Part shown: positions 10,162 to 19,054 of the stretch, in pieces
How the letters are laid out: each line of letters opens with the position of its first letter
Numbering within the stretch: position 1 is the first letter of the stretch
From: Rhodopseudomonas sp. P2A-2r
GTDB taxonomy: Bacteria; Pseudomonadota; Alphaproteobacteria; Rhizobiales; Xanthobacteraceae
Reading direction: 5' to 3'
NCBI RefSeq assembly: GCF_026015985.1
Contig: NZ_CP110389.1
Location: 6,418,001 to 6,482,000, forward strand
DNA: 64,000 nt
The notes under the pieces: model-generated
The model's database searches: none
Told to the model about the DNA's origin: nothing
Seen by the model: only the letters and a program-made list of their open reading frames with translations
Translations under genes and position numbers: made by a program

Positions 10162-11112
10162 ATGGGCGATTCATTGGTGTACTTCGCAAAACCGCCGAAT
10201 GCCGGACCGGCCGGGTACGACACCGACGGCAGGCAGCCCGGATCGATCTGGCGGATGCAGATCCCGGTGGGTGAAACGCGGGATATCCTGCTGATCGGCC
10301 CCGCCGGAACGGGAACCTCGCTCGGCGTCACCTCGAACAATGACAACGTCGTCAAGAACGATGACATCCGGATGCGCGCGGCCGGCGGCCAGCAGGTGAT
10401 CTCCCTTCGCGGCAATGCGATCGGAACAACCCTGCTCGATGTCGGCCTGATACCGTTTCGGGGCGACTTGCGCTTTCCGGCGGGACCGCCAGCGCGCCCC
10501 GTCGGCGGCCAGTACATCAATGTCGGCCTGCAAGTACAGGTAACGCGGGCCGATGGTTCACTGCCAGGCAACGATTCCGGCGTCAGGCCGGAAGGCCAGA
10601 TGGATGCGACCATGTGCTGGGCCGCCTGCCTGGCCTGGTGGCTACGTGCGCTGCCGGACCGTACTGAAATCTCCCAGTCCACGCTCATGGTCCTGGGAGC
10701 CCACATCTGGAATTCGGACGGCACGATGTCGCTGACGAACCTGCGGAATTTTTACGAACGCCAGAACGTCCGCATAACGTGTGACAGCGTCGGGCCGACG
10801 GCGGTCAGCCAATACTTTGTGCCGTCGAAGCTTCCCTTCATCATCGCGTTCCGGGCCGGCGTCCTGGGCGGACATGTCAACGTCATTCATGCCATCGATC
10901 TGACGACCAGCACCGTTACTGCGATGGAGCCATGGTTCCCAGACCCCTCCAGCGATCCAAATTATCACTTTGAGAATGATGTCTTTCCGGTATTCTTGAA
11001 TAATACGGATCGCTCACTCTTTGTCTTTCGCGGCGCGCATGTGAAGCGTCCGATCAGTTACTACACGACGAAGCCGTTTGGGCAGGGCTTCCTGATCTGC
11101 TATCCTAATTGA
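10162..11112 (+). CDS. Papain-like cysteine peptidase (AvrRpt2/C70-C39 style), T6SS-linked
   Basis: About 316 residues from the ATG at 10162, with GGAGGG 8 bp upstream. The catalytic Cys lies in MCWAACLAWW (C152), the classic CWAA motif of bacterial papain-fold peptidases. The catalytic His is in GGHVNVIHAID (H238), and an Asp/Asn candidate follows in MEPWFPDP. The N-terminal 140 residues form a separate region rich in Gly and Pro, with no signal peptide. The gene lies between the divergent vgrG module and tssA. That makes it a good candidate T6SS cargo, although a role in self-processing is possible. No obvious immunity gene is adjacent: tssA follows within 60 bp. Confidence 0.75.
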   Translation: MGDSLVYFAKPPNAGPAGYDTDGRQPGSIWRMQIPVGETRDILLIGPAGTGTSLGVTSNNDNVVKNDDIRMRAAGGQQVISLRGNAIGTTLLDVGLIPFRGDLRFPAGPPARPVGGQYINVGLQVQVTRADGSLPGNDSGVRPEGQMDATMCWAACLAWWLRALPDRTEISQSTLMVLGAHIWNSDGTMSLTNLRNFYERQNVRITCDSVGPTAVSQYFVPSKLPFIIAFRAGVLGGHVNVIHAIDLTTSTVTAMEPWFPDPSSDPNYHFENDVFPVFLNNTDRSLFVFRGAHVKRPISYYTTKPFGQGFLICYPN

Positions 11113-11168
11113 ATGGCGACCTGACGTGTCATCGTGCAAGCATCGACTCCAGCACCTCGCTGGAGGAA

Positions 11169-12584
11169 ATGACGGAGAGGCGAGTCGTGACGGAAGTTGA
11201 CCTCGTCTCCAATCCGCCTTTGCACGAAGATCAATCGGCCCCGGAACCGGCTTTGGATGCGGCGGACGTGCCGGTGCTCGCCGGACTTTGGCAGCCTCTC
11301 AGCGCAACGGATCCGTGCGGACCGGACCTCGACATGGACGGCGACGCCGATTATCTCAACTATGTCGCTCATACCGAAGGCATTCTGCCTACGTCGTTTT
11401 TTTCGCTGGACGACAAGAAGCCATTCGACCGGACGACGATCGATCTGCCCGGTCGACTGGCCGCGCTGGCGCCGCTTTTCGATCGCACCAGAGACCTTCG
11501 CCTGATGGCGCTGAATGCGCGACTCTCTATTCTCAACAGGGATCTCGCCGGCTTCTCCGACACGGTGGCTTCGATCGCATCCTGGCTCGATCGGTACTGG
11601 GATGACATTCACCCGCGTCCGCAGGACGGCGACATCCTCATGCGCGAGACCGCGCTGTCCGAACTCGATGGCCCGATGGCCATCTTTCCTCTTCAGTATG
11701 CGCCGCTGTTCGACACCCGCCGGTCTGGACCGATCAGCTATCGCAGCTGGATGATCGCCACGGGCGAGGTGGCTCCGCGCCCCGGCGAGACCAAGCTGTC
11801 GCCGGCCGCCATCGTCGAAGCCCACAGTGACACCGATGCCGACGCGCTGGCGACGGCACGACGAACTCTTACATCGCTCAGGGGCTCCCTGGCGCAGATA
11901 CGCAATGCGCTTGCGCTCCATCAGGTTACGCCGGGGCTCGAAAACCTGTCAGCGCTGGTGGGCAAGATCTCGCTGTTCATCGACCCGAATGGCCTTGAGC
12001 GTGAACAAGCCGCTCCCGCGGAAGGGAATGCCGCGGACTCTGCTCCAGACAGCGACGCCAGTGCGCGATCGTCCACATTTGAAGCGCCGGGAACGCTCGC
12101 ACAAGCCAGCGAGGCGCTTGCCGCAATTGCCAGCTACTACAGTCAGTTCGAACCCTCCAGTCCGATCCTGCCATTGGTCCGCCAGGCGCATCTGCTGATC
12201 GGAAAATCGTTTTACGAAGTGCTGTCCATTCTCGTGCCGACCCAGATGGACAAGGCCGCCTTCCTGATCGGCGGCGACCAGGTATTCGAACTTCCTGTCG
12301 GAAAGCTGTCGGGACTTTCCGCAGTCTCGCCAATCACTTCCACGCCCGAGGCAGCTACACCCGATGCGGCGGCCGGATCAACGCCGCGGTTCCGGGTCGC
12401 GAGCCGGTCGCAGGCCATCGCATTGCTCGATCAGGTCCAACGGTTCTTCCGGCACTCCGAGCCCTCAAGTCCCATTCCCATGCTGTGCGACCGCGCACGC
12501 GCGCTCGCGGAACGGGATTTCATGAGCGTCCTGCGGGATGTGTTGCCGAAAGCCGCTCTGAAAAATATCGCGTCGGACAAGTGA
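11169..12584 (+). CDS. tssA: TssA (ImpA) T6SS cap/assembly protein
   Basis: TssA coordinates sheath and tube polymerisation. The N-terminal ImpA domain (about 20-150) has the signatures PLSATDPCGPDLD and WDDIHPRPQDGD. The C-terminal region (from about 330) contains YSQFEPSSPILPLVRQAHLL and a second similar copy, FRHSEPSSPIPMLCDRARAL. The chosen ATG at 11169 follows GGAGG closely. A GTG at 11187, preceded by GGAGAGG, is an alternative. Length about 471 residues. It leads the rightward structural run. Confidence 0.92.
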   Translation: MTERRVVTEVDLVSNPPLHEDQSAPEPALDAADVPVLAGLWQPLSATDPCGPDLDMDGDADYLNYVAHTEGILPTSFFSLDDKKPFDRTTIDLPGRLAALAPLFDRTRDLRLMALNARLSILNRDLAGFSDTVASIASWLDRYWDDIHPRPQDGDILMRETALSELDGPMAIFPLQYAPLFDTRRSGPISYRSWMIATGEVAPRPGETKLSPAAIVEAHSDTDADALATARRTLTSLRGSLAQIRNALALHQVTPGLENLSALVGKISLFIDPNGLEREQAAPAEGNAADSAPDSDASARSSTFEAPGTLAQASEALAAIASYYSQFEPSSPILPLVRQAHLLIGKSFYEVLSILVPTQMDKAAFLIGGDQVFELPVGKLSGLSAVSPITSTPEAATPDAAAGSTPRFRVASRSQAIALLDQVQRFFRHSEPSSPIPMLCDRARALAERDFMSVLRDVLPKAALKNIASDK

Positions 12585-12668
12585 ACCTTCGAACCGGTTC
12601 GCGCTACTACCTCTAACGGCCATCAGTGGCCGGTGCGATGAGTTCGATAGAGGTGCAGGACTCGCCGA

Positions 12669-12697
12669 TTGACGCGCAGCAAAAAATTACTTCTAAT
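12669..12697 (+). promoter_or_regulatory. Candidate sigma-70 promoter for tssB-tssC-hcp
   Basis: TTGACG (12669-12674), a 17-bp spacer and TCTAAT (12692-12697) lie in the 157-bp gap between tssA and tssB, with AT-rich sequence between. Predicted initiation is about 40 bp before the tssB start. It would uncouple the high-demand sheath and tube genes from tssA. Confidence 0.45.
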
Positions 12698-12741
12698 TGC
12701 TGCATGTTTAGTCGGCGGCCGGTTCCAACAGGGGACAGCGC

Positions 12742-13269
12742 GTGGCAAAAGACAGTGGTCAAAAATTTATTCGCCGAAATCGCCCTCCGCGGGTTCATAT
12801 CACCTACGAAAATCCGGCGAACGCCGAAGAAAAGGTCGAAATTCCTTTCGTCATGGGTGTGATGTCGGATCTGTCCGGCAATACGCCAGGTGTTGAAAAG
12901 GACGAGATGCACGCGCGCAAATTTCTCGATATCGACATGGATAATCTCGACGCGCGCATGGCGGCCATTCAGCCGGGCGTAAGTTTCCGGGTCGACAACA
13001 AGCTCTCGGACAGCAGTGGCGACAAGATCGGCGTCAGCCTGCGTTTCAACAAGATGGCTGACTTCGAGCCTGCGGCCGTCGCACGACAAGTGCCCGCGGT
13101 CGCCAAGCTGCTCGAAGCGCGAACGCAGCTTGCAAACCTCGTTCGGTACATGGACGGCAAAGTCGCGGCAGAGGATCAGCTGCGCAAGCTGCTGTCCGAT
13201 CCTGAGCTCATGGCCGCAGTGAAGAATCGCGCAACCGACAAGGGCGGCGAAGGTAACGGTACGACCTAA
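12742..13269 (+). CDS. tssB: TssB small T6SS sheath protein
   Basis: With TssC it builds the contractile sheath. The 175-residue product has the family markers RPPRVHITYE, PFVMGVMSDLSG and LRKLLSDPELM. The start is a GTG at 12742 with AGGGGA just upstream. Followed 27 bp later by tssC, as is usual. Confidence 0.95.
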   Translation: MAKDSGQKFIRRNRPPRVHITYENPANAEEKVEIPFVMGVMSDLSGNTPGVEKDEMHARKFLDIDMDNLDARMAAIQPGVSFRVDNKLSDSSGDKIGVSLRFNKMADFEPAAVARQVPAVAKLLEARTQLANLVRYMDGKVAAEDQLRKLLSDPELMAAVKNRATDKGGEGNGTT

Positions 13270-13296
13270 CGAACCCGAACATTGGAAAGTCCAGTC

Positions 13297-14789
13297 ATGG
13301 CGACTGAAAAAGCCCACGCCGAACAAGGTGCGCTGGTCGAAACACGCGAAGCGGACGAATTTCAGGAACTGCTTAAAAAAGCTTCAAGCCAAGGACGGAA
13401 CGGGCCGCGACGGAAGTCGAGAACGCCGTCAAGACGCTAGTTGAGCAGGCACTTGCGGACACCAGCCTGATCAAGGCGGACGTTCTCGATACGCTGGAAG
13501 AGATGATCGCTCAGCTCGACAAGAAGCTGTCCGCTCAGATGAATGAGATCATTCACGCGCCCGAGTTCCAGCAGATCGAAAGCGCCTGGCGCGGCCTCAA
13601 GCACATGGTTTTCCAGTCGGAGACCGACGCGATGCTTAAAATCCGCGTCATGAACGTGTCCAAAAACGAACTGTATCGCCACCTTCGGCAGTATCCCAAC
13701 GCAGCCTGGGACCAGAGCCCGCTGTTCAAGAAGATCTACGAAGAGGAATTCGGCCAGCTCGGCGGGCAGCCCTATGGCTGCCTGGTCGGCGACTTCTATT
13801 TCAGCCACATGCCGACCGACGTGCAGCTTCTGCGCGACCTCAGCAAGATTGCGGCTGCGGCGCATGCGCCGTTCTTTGCCGCCGCAGATTCGACCCTAAT
13901 GGGCATGGATTCGTGGAACGAACTCATGAATCCGCGCGACCTCAGCAAGTTGTTCGACACGCCCGAATATGCGGCCTGGAAGTCTCTGCGGGATTCCGAC
14001 GACGCGCGATATGTCGGGCTGTGCATGCCGCGTGTGCTGGCGCGTCTTCCATATGGCTCGAAGACCGAACCCGTCGACGAATTCGCCTTCGAGGAGGACA
14101 CCGACGGTCATCGGGGCGAGAAATATGCCTGGATGAACGCAGCCTATGCGATGGCTGCCAACATCAACCGGGCATTCAAGGAGCACGGGTGGTGTGCCCG
14201 CATTCGCGGCGTGCAATCGGGCGGCGAGGTCGACGACCTGCCGTCTCACACCTTTCCGACCGATGACGGCGGCGTCGACATGAAGTGCCCGACCGAAATC
14301 GCGATCAGCGACCGCCGTGAGGCGGAACTGGCCAAGTCGGGACTGATCCCGCTCATTCACCGCAAGAACACCGATCGCGCGGCATTTATCGGCGCCCAAT
14401 CACTGTTCAAGCCGAAAGCCTACCAGAACAATGTTCAGGCAACGGCATCGAGCAACCTGTCTTCCCGGCTGCCTTACATGTTCGCGGTCTGTCGTTTTGC
14501 GCACTATCTAAAATGCATGGTTCGCGACAAGGTCGGCTCCTACTACGAGAAGGAGCAGCTGGAGAAGTGGCTGACCAACTGGATCAGCGAATATGTCGAT
14601 GCTGATCCGAAGAACTCCAGCGAAGCAACCAAATGCCGCCGCCCGCTCGCCGGCGCCAAGATCAACATCGTCGAGAACGAAGAGAACCCCGGCTATTACT
14701 CAGCGACCTTCGAGTTGCGGCCGCATTTTCAGCTTGAAGGAATGGATATCGGCCTTCGACTGGTTTCGCGACTGCCAATCGCAAAGTGA
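13297..14789 (+). CDS. tssC: TssC large T6SS sheath protein, apparent one-base frameshift
   Basis: The start ATG at 13297 begins MATEKAHAEQGALVETREAD, and the frame runs into a stop at 13438-13440. One extra T in the TT at 13383-13384 restores AFKPRTERAATEVENAVKTL and leads into the long C-terminal frame. There the sheath core is evident: WRGLKHMVF, GDFYFSH, LFDTPEYAAWKSLR, RLPYG, and the C-terminal GYYSATFELRPHFQLEGMDI. Joined length of about 497 residues is normal. An internal start at 13503 would drop the N-terminal strand needed for sheath linkage, so the frameshift reading is preferred. Confidence 0.9.
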
Positions 14790-14907
14790 AAAGCGATTGA
14801 ACCTGTCGTCGATCGATACCGACAAATAGCCGAGCCGTACTGACACCGAACGGACGGCGAAGACGCGGTCGCATCAAACCTTGGCGTTGACATTGGAGAA
14901 TGAATAA

Positions 14908-15390
14908 ATGGCCGAGATGTTCTTGAAGCTTGACGACGTGCAGGGTGAATCGCAAGACCTCGCCCATCCGAACGAAATCGAAATCAACAGTTGGGGCTGG
15001 AGCGTAGACAATCCTGCCTCGTTCAAGGTCGGTCAGGGTGGGCAATCGACCCAGGCCAATTTCAGCTCCATTCACGTCAACAAGATTTGCGACAAGGCCT
15101 CGATCACGCTGTTCAAGGCGTGTGCGACAGGCAAACATATCGGTTCAGGAAAAATCACCTGCCGAAAGTTGGATGGTGACAGCAAGGTTGATTATCTGAC
15201 GATCGACCTCAAGGACATCATGGTCAGCAACGTATCCTGGAGCGGCTCCGGTTCCGAGCAGATTCTTCATGAGACTGTTTCGCTAGTGTTCGCGGAATTC
15301 AAGCAGACTTACAAGCTGCAGCAGGACACCGGCGATGCCGGCGGAGCGACGGATTTCGGGTTCGATATTCAGTCTCAGAAGATCAGTTGA
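14908..15390 (+). CDS. hcp: Hcp (TssD) T6SS tube protein
   Basis: A 160-residue Hcp with the N-terminal FLKLDDVQGES, the NSWGWSVDNP segment and the closing strands around VSLVFAEFKQTYKLQ. It forms the hexameric tube rings and is exported. GGAG lies about 11 bp before the ATG. A 118-bp gap separates it from tssC. Confidence 0.95.
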   Translation: MAEMFLKLDDVQGESQDLAHPNEIEINSWGWSVDNPASFKVGQGGQSTQANFSSIHVNKICDKASITLFKACATGKHIGSGKITCRKLDGDSKVDYLTIDLKDIMVSNVSWSGSGSEQILHETVSLVFAEFKQTYKLQQDTGDAGGATDFGFDIQSQKIS

Positions 15391-15484
15391 TGATCGCGCA
15401 TTCGAGGCGCCCTCGCTCCGCGCAAGGGCGCCAGATGCGTGACGCGGACAGACTTTGTTTGGTGGCAATCGGATCGGGTCCGGC

Positions 15485-16030
15485 ATGGCAGATGTAACGA
15501 AGAAGTCCCGCCTGAGCCCGCCGCTGATGTACGCGTTCCGCGCGGCGCATGAAGCCAAGGACGCAGCCCTGAAAGCCGATCTACGCAACGAGGCCGGCGA
15601 TCGTATTATTGCCGGCCGTCGCGTGCGGGGCCGACAGGTCATCACCGAGGACCTGCTGCGGCGCGAGGTCTCCCGCGATCTGGAGGCTCTGCTCAATACG
15701 GTGGCGCTGGAATCAACCATCGAGATGGATGATTTTCCATACGCACGCAGATCGATCATCAATTTCGGCATTCCCGATATTTCTCATCGCACGATCGATG
15801 AGATTGGCGTCAACCACATTCCCGGTGAACTAAAGCAGGCGATCACGAACTACGAGCCGCGGCTGGCCCAGGCATCGCTTCATATAGAGAGAGACAACAC
15901 GGTCGATGCGGCGGAGCTCAGAATCAGATTCGTGGTGAACGCCGATCTGACATGCGATCCGGTCAACATCCCCGTCCAGTTCGTCGCCGACGTCATCGAC
16001 ACCGGCAAGATCATCGTGAATCGTCTGTGA
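15485..16030 (+). CDS. tssE: TssE T6SS baseplate (gp25-like) protein
   Basis: A 181-residue gp25/lysozyme-like baseplate wedge protein. Visible markers are the conserved EVSRDLEALLNT, YARRSIINFGIPD and the C-terminal ITNYEPRLAQ region. The ATG at 15485 (MADVTKKSRL) is chosen because the extension to 15455 has no ribosome-binding site. tssF starts 8 bp later. Confidence 0.93.
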   Translation: MADVTKKSRLSPPLMYAFRAAHEAKDAALKADLRNEAGDRIIAGRRVRGRQVITEDLLRREVSRDLEALLNTVALESTIEMDDFPYARRSIINFGIPDISHRTIDEIGVNHIPGELKQAITNYEPRLAQASLHIERDNTVDAAELRIRFVVNADLTCDPVNIPVQFVADVIDTGKIIVNRL

Positions 16031-16037
16031 TCCGGTC

Positions 16038-17999
16038 ATGAACAGAGAATTTCTCGATCTGTATAATCGAGAACTTCAGCTGCTTCATGAGCAAACGCGC
16101 GATTTTGCCGACGAATATCCCGGCGTCGCAGAGCGGCTGGGCGGCCTGCTCGAGGATCGGATCGATCCGATGATCGACGGCCTGCTCGAAGGCGCGGCTT
16201 TTCTCGCCGCCCGCGTTCAGCTGAAGCTCAAGCACGAATTTCCGGAATTCACCTCCAATCTGCTCGAGCAGCTGGTTCCCCACTATCTCGCGCCGACGCC
16301 CTCGATGATGCTGGTTCGCGTCGAACCGATATATGGCGATCCCGCCTTGCGCGACGGGCATGCGGTCCCCCGCGGATCCTACGTCGATGCCACATTCCGC
16401 CAGATCGACCGGCAGATCGCATGCCGCTATCGCCTCTCGGCGGGAATTACGATTTGGCCTTTCGAACTGACCGGCGCCGAGTACTTCTCGTCGCCCGCCC
16501 CGCTTCAGGCGCTGGGGGTCCGTGCCGGCGCCGGCGTGCGAGCCGGCATGCGCCTGACGCTGACCTACAGATCGACCGCGCGGCGCGAGGACGAGCCGTC
16601 GGACGCCGAGGTCGCGAAGAAGCCGGATGCCCTGTTCGCGGGCTGCAAGACCACGGATTTGCCGCTGTATTTCGTCGGCCCGGAAGCCGACTCCGTGGCG
16701 CTGTACGAGCAGGTTCTTGCGCATTGCAAAGGGGTCTACTTCCGTCATCTCGACGAATTCGGCGATCCTGTCGTGTACAGCGCGCCGCCCGAGATGGTGC
16801 AGCAGGTCGGCTTCGGGCGCGACGAAACGCTATTTCCGAACGATCATCGCGTATTCGAGGGTTTCGACCTGCTGCGCGAGTTTTTCGTGTTCCCCGGCAA
16901 ATTTCTCGGCCTCAATCTCAGCCGGCTCGACGAGGTCATGCCTCGCCTGAAGGCAAAGACGATCGATATCCTGTTCTGCTTCGACGAGGTGAATTCGCGC
17001 CTGCCGGCGGCGGTCCAGCCCGCGATGTTTGCATTCTACGCCGCGCCGGCGATCAATCTGTTCGAGAAGACGACCGATCGAATTCCCGCGACATCGAGCC
17101 AGCACGAATATCACGTCGTGCCTGACCGGAGTCACTATCTCGACTTCGAGCCGCATCGGCTGCTCGACGTATTCGCGCATTACCCCGGCGGTCAGGACAA
17201 AGTCCCGGTCAAACCGCTTTATGCGGCGTCGCTCGACGGCCAGGTCGCATCGGACGTCTACTATACGACCCGCCGGCTTCCGCGCCGGCGCAGCGTCGAA
17301 GAGAAGCGCGTCGGCTTTTCCTCGGACTATACCGGGACCGACATGTTCATTTCGCTCAGCGCCGCCGGCGGCACCGACGACGCCAACGCGATTTCGGAAC
17401 TGAGCGTGCGCGCGCTGTGCTCGAACCGGCATCTGACCGAGCATCTCCCGGTCGGCACCGGAGGCGCGGACTTCCATCTGATCGACGATTTCACGCTGGA
17501 TCTGACCTGCGTCGCCGGCCCGACGCCGCCGCGCGAACCTGTCGTGACGCAGTTGCGCAGTCGCGGCGAGACGGCTCATACCGGCACTGTCACGTGGCGC
17601 CTCGTGAACATGCTCAGCACCAACCATCTGGGCCTGGTCCAGCGCGCAGCCGGCAACGACGCTCAGGCGCTGCGCGAAATACTGACGATGTTTGCCAATA
17701 CGAACGATGCCGTGGCCGAGCGTCGTATCCGCGGCGTGCGCAGCGTCGACAGCCGGCCGATCGTCCGCCGAATGCGGCAGCGCAGCGGCATCGGCGCTGG
17801 CAGGGGTATCGAGATCACCGTCACGATCGACGAGAAGGTTTTCGAGGGAAGCGGCATTTTCCTGCTCGGGGCAGTGCTGGAACGGTTCTTCTCCGAATAT
17901 GCCGGCTTCAATCACTTTACACAGACCGTCATCCGCTCCGTCGAGCGCGGCGAGATCATGCGCTGGCCGCCACGTATCGGTACACGGAGGCCGCTATGA
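16038..17999 (+). CDS. tssF: TssF T6SS baseplate protein
   Basis: A 653-residue TssF. It opens with NREFLDLYNRELQLLHEQTR and GVAERLGG, followed by the HLEDRIDP-like LEDRIDPMIDGLLEGAAFL. The C-terminal part contains HFTQTVIRS and ERGEIMRWPPRIG, as in other TssF proteins. It forms the wedge with TssE, TssG and TssK. Its stop overlaps an ATG (17996) that could be the natural start of tssG. Confidence 0.95.
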   Translation: MNREFLDLYNRELQLLHEQTRDFADEYPGVAERLGGLLEDRIDPMIDGLLEGAAFLAARVQLKLKHEFPEFTSNLLEQLVPHYLAPTPSMMLVRVEPIYGDPALRDGHAVPRGSYVDATFRQIDRQIACRYRLSAGITIWPFELTGAEYFSSPAPLQALGVRAGAGVRAGMRLTLTYRSTARREDEPSDAEVAKKPDALFAGCKTTDLPLYFVGPEADSVALYEQVLAHCKGVYFRHLDEFGDPVVYSAPPEMVQQVGFGRDETLFPNDHRVFEGFDLLREFFVFPGKFLGLNLSRLDEVMPRLKAKTIDILFCFDEVNSRLPAAVQPAMFAFYAAPAINLFEKTTDRIPATSSQHEYHVVPDRSHYLDFEPHRLLDVFAHYPGGQDKVPVKPLYAASLDGQVASDVYYTTRRLPRRRSVEEKRVGFSSDYTGTDMFISLSAAGGTDDANAISELSVRALCSNRHLTEHLPVGTGGADFHLIDDFTLDLTCVAGPTPPREPVVTQLRSRGETAHTGTVTWRLVNMLSTNHLGLVQRAAGNDAQALREILTMFANTNDAVAERRIRGVRSVDSRPIVRRMRQRSGIGAGRGIEITVTIDEKVFEGSGIFLLGAVLERFFSEYAGFNHFTQTVIRSVERGEIMRWPPRIGTRRPL

Positions 18000-18015
18000 T
18001 CGATCGGGGCGCAAC

Positions 18016-19038
18016 GTGACACTCTTCGATAACCTGGAGAAGGAACCGTGGCGCTTCGACTATTTCGCCGTCCTGCGACAGCTCGAACGCACGTTCGCCG
18101 ACTTGCCGCGTATCGGCGGCAGCACGTCGCAGCGCGATGAACTGGTCAGGCTCGGGCAGGATCCATTTATGGACTTCCCGGCGTCCAACCTCGCGCGCAT
18201 CTCGCTGCAGGACGGCAAGCCGCCGAAGATTTACGTGAAATATATGGGCCTGCTGGGACCGCAGGGCCCGCTGCCCCTGGCCACGACCGAGGAAGCTTTC
18301 CAGTATGTCCTCGCGCAAGACGACGCCTTTCCTCGCTTCCTCGATGTCTTCAACCACCGGTTCATCCAGTTGTTCTACCGCGCCTGGGCGGACTCCCGGC
18401 CGATCGTTCAACATGACCGCCCTCATGACGACCGCTTCATCGCCTATATCGGATCGGCCATCGGCATTGGATCGGGCCCCTATCAGGATCGAGACAGCAT
18501 CCCTGATGTGACCAAGCTCGGCTTTTCCGGTCTGATGGGAGCGCAGGCCAGATCCGCGTCGCGACTGACAGACGCCATTTGCGGATTGTTTGCGGTCGAC
18601 GCGGAAGTCGAAGAGTTTGTCGGCACGCGACTTGAGATCGAGCGCGCAGAATGGACGTTTATCGGTCAGAGCTACAACATCCTTGGCGACGGCGCCTTGC
18701 TCGGACGGACCGTGTTCAGCGTGCAGGACAAGATCCGGGTCCGGATCTTCACCAAAAATCTGGCGCAATACATCCAGTTTCTGCCAACCGGCGACCTCTG
18801 CGAACCGCTCGCCGATCTGGTGTTTCTGTATAACGGCGAGCAACTGGATTGGGACGCGGAACTGGCCATTCCGGCCGGTGCCGCGGAGCCCGTCAGGCTC
18901 GGACGCTTCGGCCAGCTTGGCTGGACCAGCTGGATGGCGCCGAACTGGACCGGTACTGAAAGCTTCCGACGCGATGCGCGGTTTCATCCGACCGAGCGCA
19001 TGAAATTGAAGCGCAAGAACATGGCCCGAAACCAATGA
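18016..19038 (+). CDS. tssG: TssG T6SS baseplate protein
   Basis: The frame from the GTG at 18016 begins VTLFDNLEKEPWRFDYFAVL, a typical TssG start region. It continues through IYVKYMGLLGPQGPLPL, YRAWADSRP and FIGQSYNILGDGALLG to 19038, about 340 residues. An ATG at 17996 overlaps the tssF stop but stops after seven codons. One extra G in the four-base run at 18006-18009 would extend tssG to that ATG (MIDRGRN...) and give the usual coupled start. Whether the true start is 17996 or 18016 is open. Confidence 0.92.
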   Translation: MTLFDNLEKEPWRFDYFAVLRQLERTFADLPRIGGSTSQRDELVRLGQDPFMDFPASNLARISLQDGKPPKIYVKYMGLLGPQGPLPLATTEEAFQYVLAQDDAFPRFLDVFNHRFIQLFYRAWADSRPIVQHDRPHDDRFIAYIGSAIGIGSGPYQDRDSIPDVTKLGFSGLMGAQARSASRLTDAICGLFAVDAEVEEFVGTRLEIERAEWTFIGQSYNILGDGALLGRTVFSVQDKIRVRIFTKNLAQYIQFLPTGDLCEPLADLVFLYNGEQLDWDAELAIPAGAAEPVRLGRFGQLGWTSWMAPNWTGTESFRRDARFHPTERMKLKRKNMARNQ

Positions 19039-19054
19039 CGGGAGAGGAGACGGA

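Noticed and set aside
13503..14789. A shorter tssC starting at the internal ATG at 13503.
   Set aside because: The conserved N-terminus is encoded upstream from 13297 and is only separated by a one-base loss.
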